This document shows positions 32,106 to 35,913 of a stretch of 35,913 bases of DNA, in pieces; within the stretch, counting starts at the first letter, position 1; each line of letters begins with the position of its first letter. The notes below the pieces were generated by a model. The model ran no database searches, was not told the DNA's origin, and saw nothing but the letters and a program-made list of their open reading frames with translations. The DNA is taken from assembly GCA_001929475.1 (NCBI GenBank), contig LXFE01001511.1:1-35913 (forward strand), in the 5' to 3' direction. The position numbers were made by a program, and so were the translations under genes. This DNA comes from Neolecta irregularis DAH-3. Its lineage: Eukaryota > Ascomycota > Neolectomycetes > Neolectales > Neolectaceae.

Positions 32106-35100
32106 ATGAAAGGCCTTCTTTCAGCACTGGCATCGGGTGCTACGGCCTCCCCCATTCATATTATTGCATTTTATACCCTTTTGGCAAGTGCCGCCTATTT
32201 TCATCTTCTCGATCTTGCAAAGGACTATGCCGGCCAGAGTGCAGAACACCAGGACCTGGTCATGACCTGGCGTCGTGGAACCGTTGAGAAAGGCGATATT
32301 GAGGTATGTTTTCAGGTTTTCCGTGGATCTTTGGAAATTGGGATTAATATTCCCCCTGGCTTTCACCTTTTCCTTCCCGCACCCAAGACCCGATTGGTTG
32401 GCGTCATCGTAATACTATCCGGCTAGGAGACTCTAAAGAACCCTCAGTTGATAGTCTTTCATCAGGATGGTCATCTTCTCTACCGTCGATATATTATTTT
32501 TGAATTGTTTGCTAACCATCGCAGTCTCTGTTGCCGCATATATCTCTCGCAGTTTTCGATCTTCCATCCGGTCACTCTTACCTCCCTTTGGTTCTCGATA
32601 CTCTCCAGCCACAGTGCTACACCCCGAACAATTCCTTTTCCTGTATATCGCTTCCTATCCCCCCCGGAAAGTATGGAATACTACTCGAAGTACCAGAGCT
32701 TGATACCCTTGCGCTACAAACAAATGGAATTGAAGTGAATCATCCCAGCAAAGATCCAGTTTCGTTGATTTGGATGGTGAATTCAATAAGCCAGTTGGCC
32801 GAAAAAACCCGAAATCTCATTCACGTATGTCTGTTTCTATAGCGAGTCTGATTTTAGAACGCCGAACGGGCAGACATCGCGATTATGGCTGTCGCATATA
32901 TCTCAATGTATCTTACTTTCGTCTCACTATTTCTCAACATGCGAAACCTGAACTCTCGATTCTGGCTGGGCACGACTATTTTAATTTCAAGTACATTTGC
33001 ATTCCTATTTGCTCTTGTGACAACTCACCATACCGGAATTATAATTGACCCTATCGTACTAACTGAGGGACTACCGTTTCTGGTCGTTACAGTAGGCTTC
33101 GATAAGCCCTTTGCCTTAACGAAGGCGGTGCTAAATGGAAACACTGGAAACATCAAAACCGACGTCATTGAAGCTGTAAAATCAAAGGGTCTTGTCATTC
33201 TTCGAGATTACGCAGTAGAAACAGGGATCCTTGTTCTTGGTGCACTTAGTGGGGTTTCCGGACTTCGTCATTTCTGCGCTTTAGCTGCCTGGATTTTAGT
33301 GTGGGATTGTCTCCTCTTGTTTACCTTCTACACTGCCGTTCTTGCTATTAAACTTGAAGTATCACATCTCTCTAGATTTACACTGATAACAAGATCAATC
33401 GGATCAAATATTATACCAACATCCGAAAAGCCCTTGAAGAAGATGGAATTTCTCACAAAACAGCCGATAAAATCGTAAGCGCACGTCAGGATGATCCTCA
33501 ACGAGATGTTGAGTATATGTTTTTCTTTTCTCGTGGTAGAGTTCGTGAGGGAACCGTCACTCGATTCAAGAGTTATATGGTTGCCGGATGGGTGTTTGTC
33601 AATGTCTTTAACCTTCTTCCTACCCGCAGACACTCATTCACAAGCGAACCACTGGACCTTGAAGAAATTATCGAATCAGTTGCACGCTTGTCGGGATTGA
33701 GTGAATTTGTCTTATCCATATTACCTACAGCATGTCTGCGGTTTGGAAGTGATCGACTTGGATTCCTCCATGTATTTCTGGAAAGTTGGACGAGGTCGGT
33801 CGGAGATCCAGTCATTTCTAAATGGATTGTTCTAACTCTTGGAATCAGCGTTGGTTTAAACGCATGGTTGTTCAATGCAGCTAGGTGGCACATTCAAAAA
33901 CCAGTAGTCGAACAGGAAACACCCAGGCATCCCATGTCAAAACTAGTTGTTGGTGCGCCGGAAGAAGTTAGTCCAGATGTCACAGAAAGCCAGCGGACAG
34001 ACGCAGAATGTGAGAAAATGGTCAAGCTCGGAACGTCCCGGGAACTCCTCGACGAAGAACTCGTTCGAATGATGGCAACCGGCATAATTGCAGGGTATTC
34101 TTTGGAAAAAATACTAGGAGATCCAGAACGAGCTGTCCGTATTCGAAGAGCAGTACTATGTATGTTTATATCTAGTTTTTGTTTAACATTCAGCCCGAAA
34201 CTCCACTACCCGCACTCTTGAAACAAGCGAACTTCCATATCGCTATTATGACTACTCCCGTGTGATCGGAGCCTGCTGCGAAAACGTTATCGGTTACATG
34301 CCGATTCCTGTTGGCGTTGCCGGTCCAATGATGATTGATTGTGAGCCGTTTCTTATTCCCATGGCAACGACGGAAGGGTGTCTTGTTGCATCAACAATGA
34401 GAGGTTGCAAAGCCATCAATGCCAGTGGTGGAGCGATTACTGTTCTCATGCAAGATCAGATGACAAGAGGACCGTGTGTTATGTTTCCGTCACTTTCTCG
34501 AGCCGCTGCTGCAAAGTTCTGGCTAGATTCAGATGAGGGCCAGCGGGTTATGCAGAAGGCTTTTGATTCGACATCCCGTTTTGCGCGGCTCAAGAATTTG
34601 AAGACTGCAATCGCGGGCATTCACCTTTATATTCGATTTGCAACTTCCACCGGCGACGCTATGGGCATGAACATGATCTCGAAAGGCGCCGAACATGCTC
34701 TTTCAGTGATGAAAGACAAGGCTGGGTTCAGTGATATGTCCATTGTCTCCATATCAGGCAACTACTGTACTGACAAAAAACCTGCTGCAATCAACTGGAT
34801 TGAGGGACGTGGAAAAAGCGTTGTCGCGGAAGCGTTAATCCCTGGACAAATTATCAAAACCATTCTCAAAAGCTCAGTGGATTCGCTTGTCGAGTTGAAT
34901 ATTGCTAAAAACCTTGTTGGAAGTGCGATGGCAGGAAGTGTCGGCGGATTCAACGCTCATGCCGCAAATATAGTCACAGCTATATTTCTTGCTACTGGAC
35001 AGGGCATGTTCCTTCCCTGCCGCTAAACTGACTGCTAGACCCTGCTCAGAACATTGAATCTTCGAACTGTATCACCCTCATGAGAAAGTATTTCCCCTAT

Positions 35101-35504
35101 CGCTATTGTTATTAACGTTTAGCGTGAATGGAAATCTCCACATCACTGTCTCCATGCCGTCTATTGAGGTCGGTACAATTGGCGGTGGTACTGTTCTTGA
35201 GCCTCAGGGTGCAATGCTTGACTTGCTCGGTATTCGTGGTCCGCATCCCACTTCCCCTGGTCGAAATTCCCAACAACTTGCCAGAATAGTCGCAGCTGCA
35301 GTTCTTGCTGGTGAACTATCATTATGTTCTGCTCTGGCAGCTGGACATCTTGTCAAAAGCCATATGATATTAAATCGTAGTCAAGCGAATACACCATCGC
35401 CAATCAGTTCATCTTCAACTACTGCTCCGGGCCCATTGAACCAAAGTCCAGGCGCGAGGATGACTCCCATTCGATCAATACCGGGCTCTTGTTTGAAAAG
35501 TTAG
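32106..35504 (+). CDS. HMG1: 3-hydroxy-3-methylglutaryl-CoA reductase
   Basis: Rate-limiting enzyme of the mevalonate/ergosterol pathway, an ER membrane protein. Exons: 32106-32303 (TM1), an unresolved luminal segment, 32525-32824, 32858-33358, 33394-34159, 34194-35003, 35039-35087, 35123-35504. A sterol-sensing-like membrane domain runs from [17 protein letters not shown] to [15 protein letters not shown]. The catalytic domain has [16 protein letters not shown], the catalytic Glu in [17 protein letters not shown], Lys in DKKPAAINW, Asp in [20 protein letters not shown] and His in [10 protein letters not shown]. Introns are 33-35 nt. The one at 35004-35038 is GC-AG and splits the catalytic Asp codon. 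Between 32304 and 32524 the coding path is unclear: the frame stays open to 32426, but joining it to 32525 in frame needs a splice I cannot place. Confidence 0.96.
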
Positions 35505-35812
35505 ATATTTTAGTTGTACATGCTTCTTGCGTTTTGGGGGCGGAGTCGTATCATCCCTGTGATAGATGAGAAAGAGGAGTTAGACTTTTTATTGAGTTTT
35601 CTGTACCCGTAGTCAGAAATGGGAATCCGTAATCTTGACATACTGCAACAGCATCTGGGTTCTTCCCATGAAATTCCAGGGTTGATACCGTTCTCGTCGC
35701 CGATTCGGCTCAGATAGAGAATCATACAGGCAACGAGAGTGGGGGTTAGGCATTCTATGCATTTACGAACTAGTGTGAATACAGACATATACAGTGGAAA
35801 TAGCCAGACTTG
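35505..35812. other. 3' flank of HMG-CoA reductase
   Basis: No gene recognised. The minus-strand open frame 35510-35788 has no family. Confidence 0.5.
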
Positions 35813-35913
35813 CTATTAAGTAAGTAAGTCCAAGTCTGGCCTTTGGGCTTGCTTACTTGCTCATTTTGGCCATTAAGACTTGCTTACTTGTTAATTTACT
35901 TGCTTACTTGATA
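35813..35913. repeat. CAAG/CTTG-rich repeat at right edge
   Basis: AAGTAAGTAAGTCCAAG is followed by GGCCTTTGGGCTTGCTTACTTG and two further CTTGCTTACTTG copies. GACTTGCTTACTTG at 35877-35890 is identical to 40-53, in the same orientation. It belongs to the same family as the repeats at 1-95 and 4193-4250. Confidence 0.7.

Overview
The window is nuclear DNA of a fungus, most probably an ascomycete close to Pezizomycotina. The HMG-CoA reductase with a membrane domain, the Kre9/Knh1-type wall protein, the cyt-4/Dss1 mitochondrial RNase and the FCY-type permeases all point there; I cannot name an order. The most distinctive trait is intron size. Almost every intron I could place is 31-46 nt, far shorter than usual for filamentous ascomycetes. 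About 65 were placed, and six of them start with GC instead of GT. Many genes look broken until these tiny introns are removed; with them removed, most frames close exactly.

Layout. 1-95 and 35813-35913 carry the same CAAG/CTTG-rich repeat, so the window may be a whole contig that ends in a dispersed repeat. 1411-8609 holds two divergent purine-cytosine permease paralogues (NCS1/FCY family) with identical 12-exon structures, separated by a decayed Ty3/Gypsy-type retrotransposon fragment and several low-complexity repeats. An intron-containing tRNA-Gln(UUG) follows at 8947-9041.

9755-13005 is a divergent pair: the RNA polymerase III subunit RPC34 and the Hsp70/Hsp90 co-chaperone STI1, sharing a 182-bp promoter with heat-shock elements. 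After a sparsely coding stretch with one unrecognised 152-residue protein come UGP1 (UDP-glucose synthesis), PGS1 (first step of mitochondrial cardiolipin synthesis) and a small secreted Kre9/Knh1-domain protein. 24166-25614 is an unrecognised protein with a signal peptide.

26328-31761 is a divergent pair of a secreted PhoD-type phosphatase (one apparent frameshift near its C-terminus) and the mitochondrial 3'-5' RNase DSS1/cyt-4. 32106-35504 is the sterol-pathway enzyme HMG-CoA reductase. The genes are mostly unlinked housekeeping functions; I see no biosynthetic cluster, CRISPR array or prokaryote-like system. The unusual biology lies in the splicing architecture and in the divergence of one permease paralogue at its substrate-binding positions.
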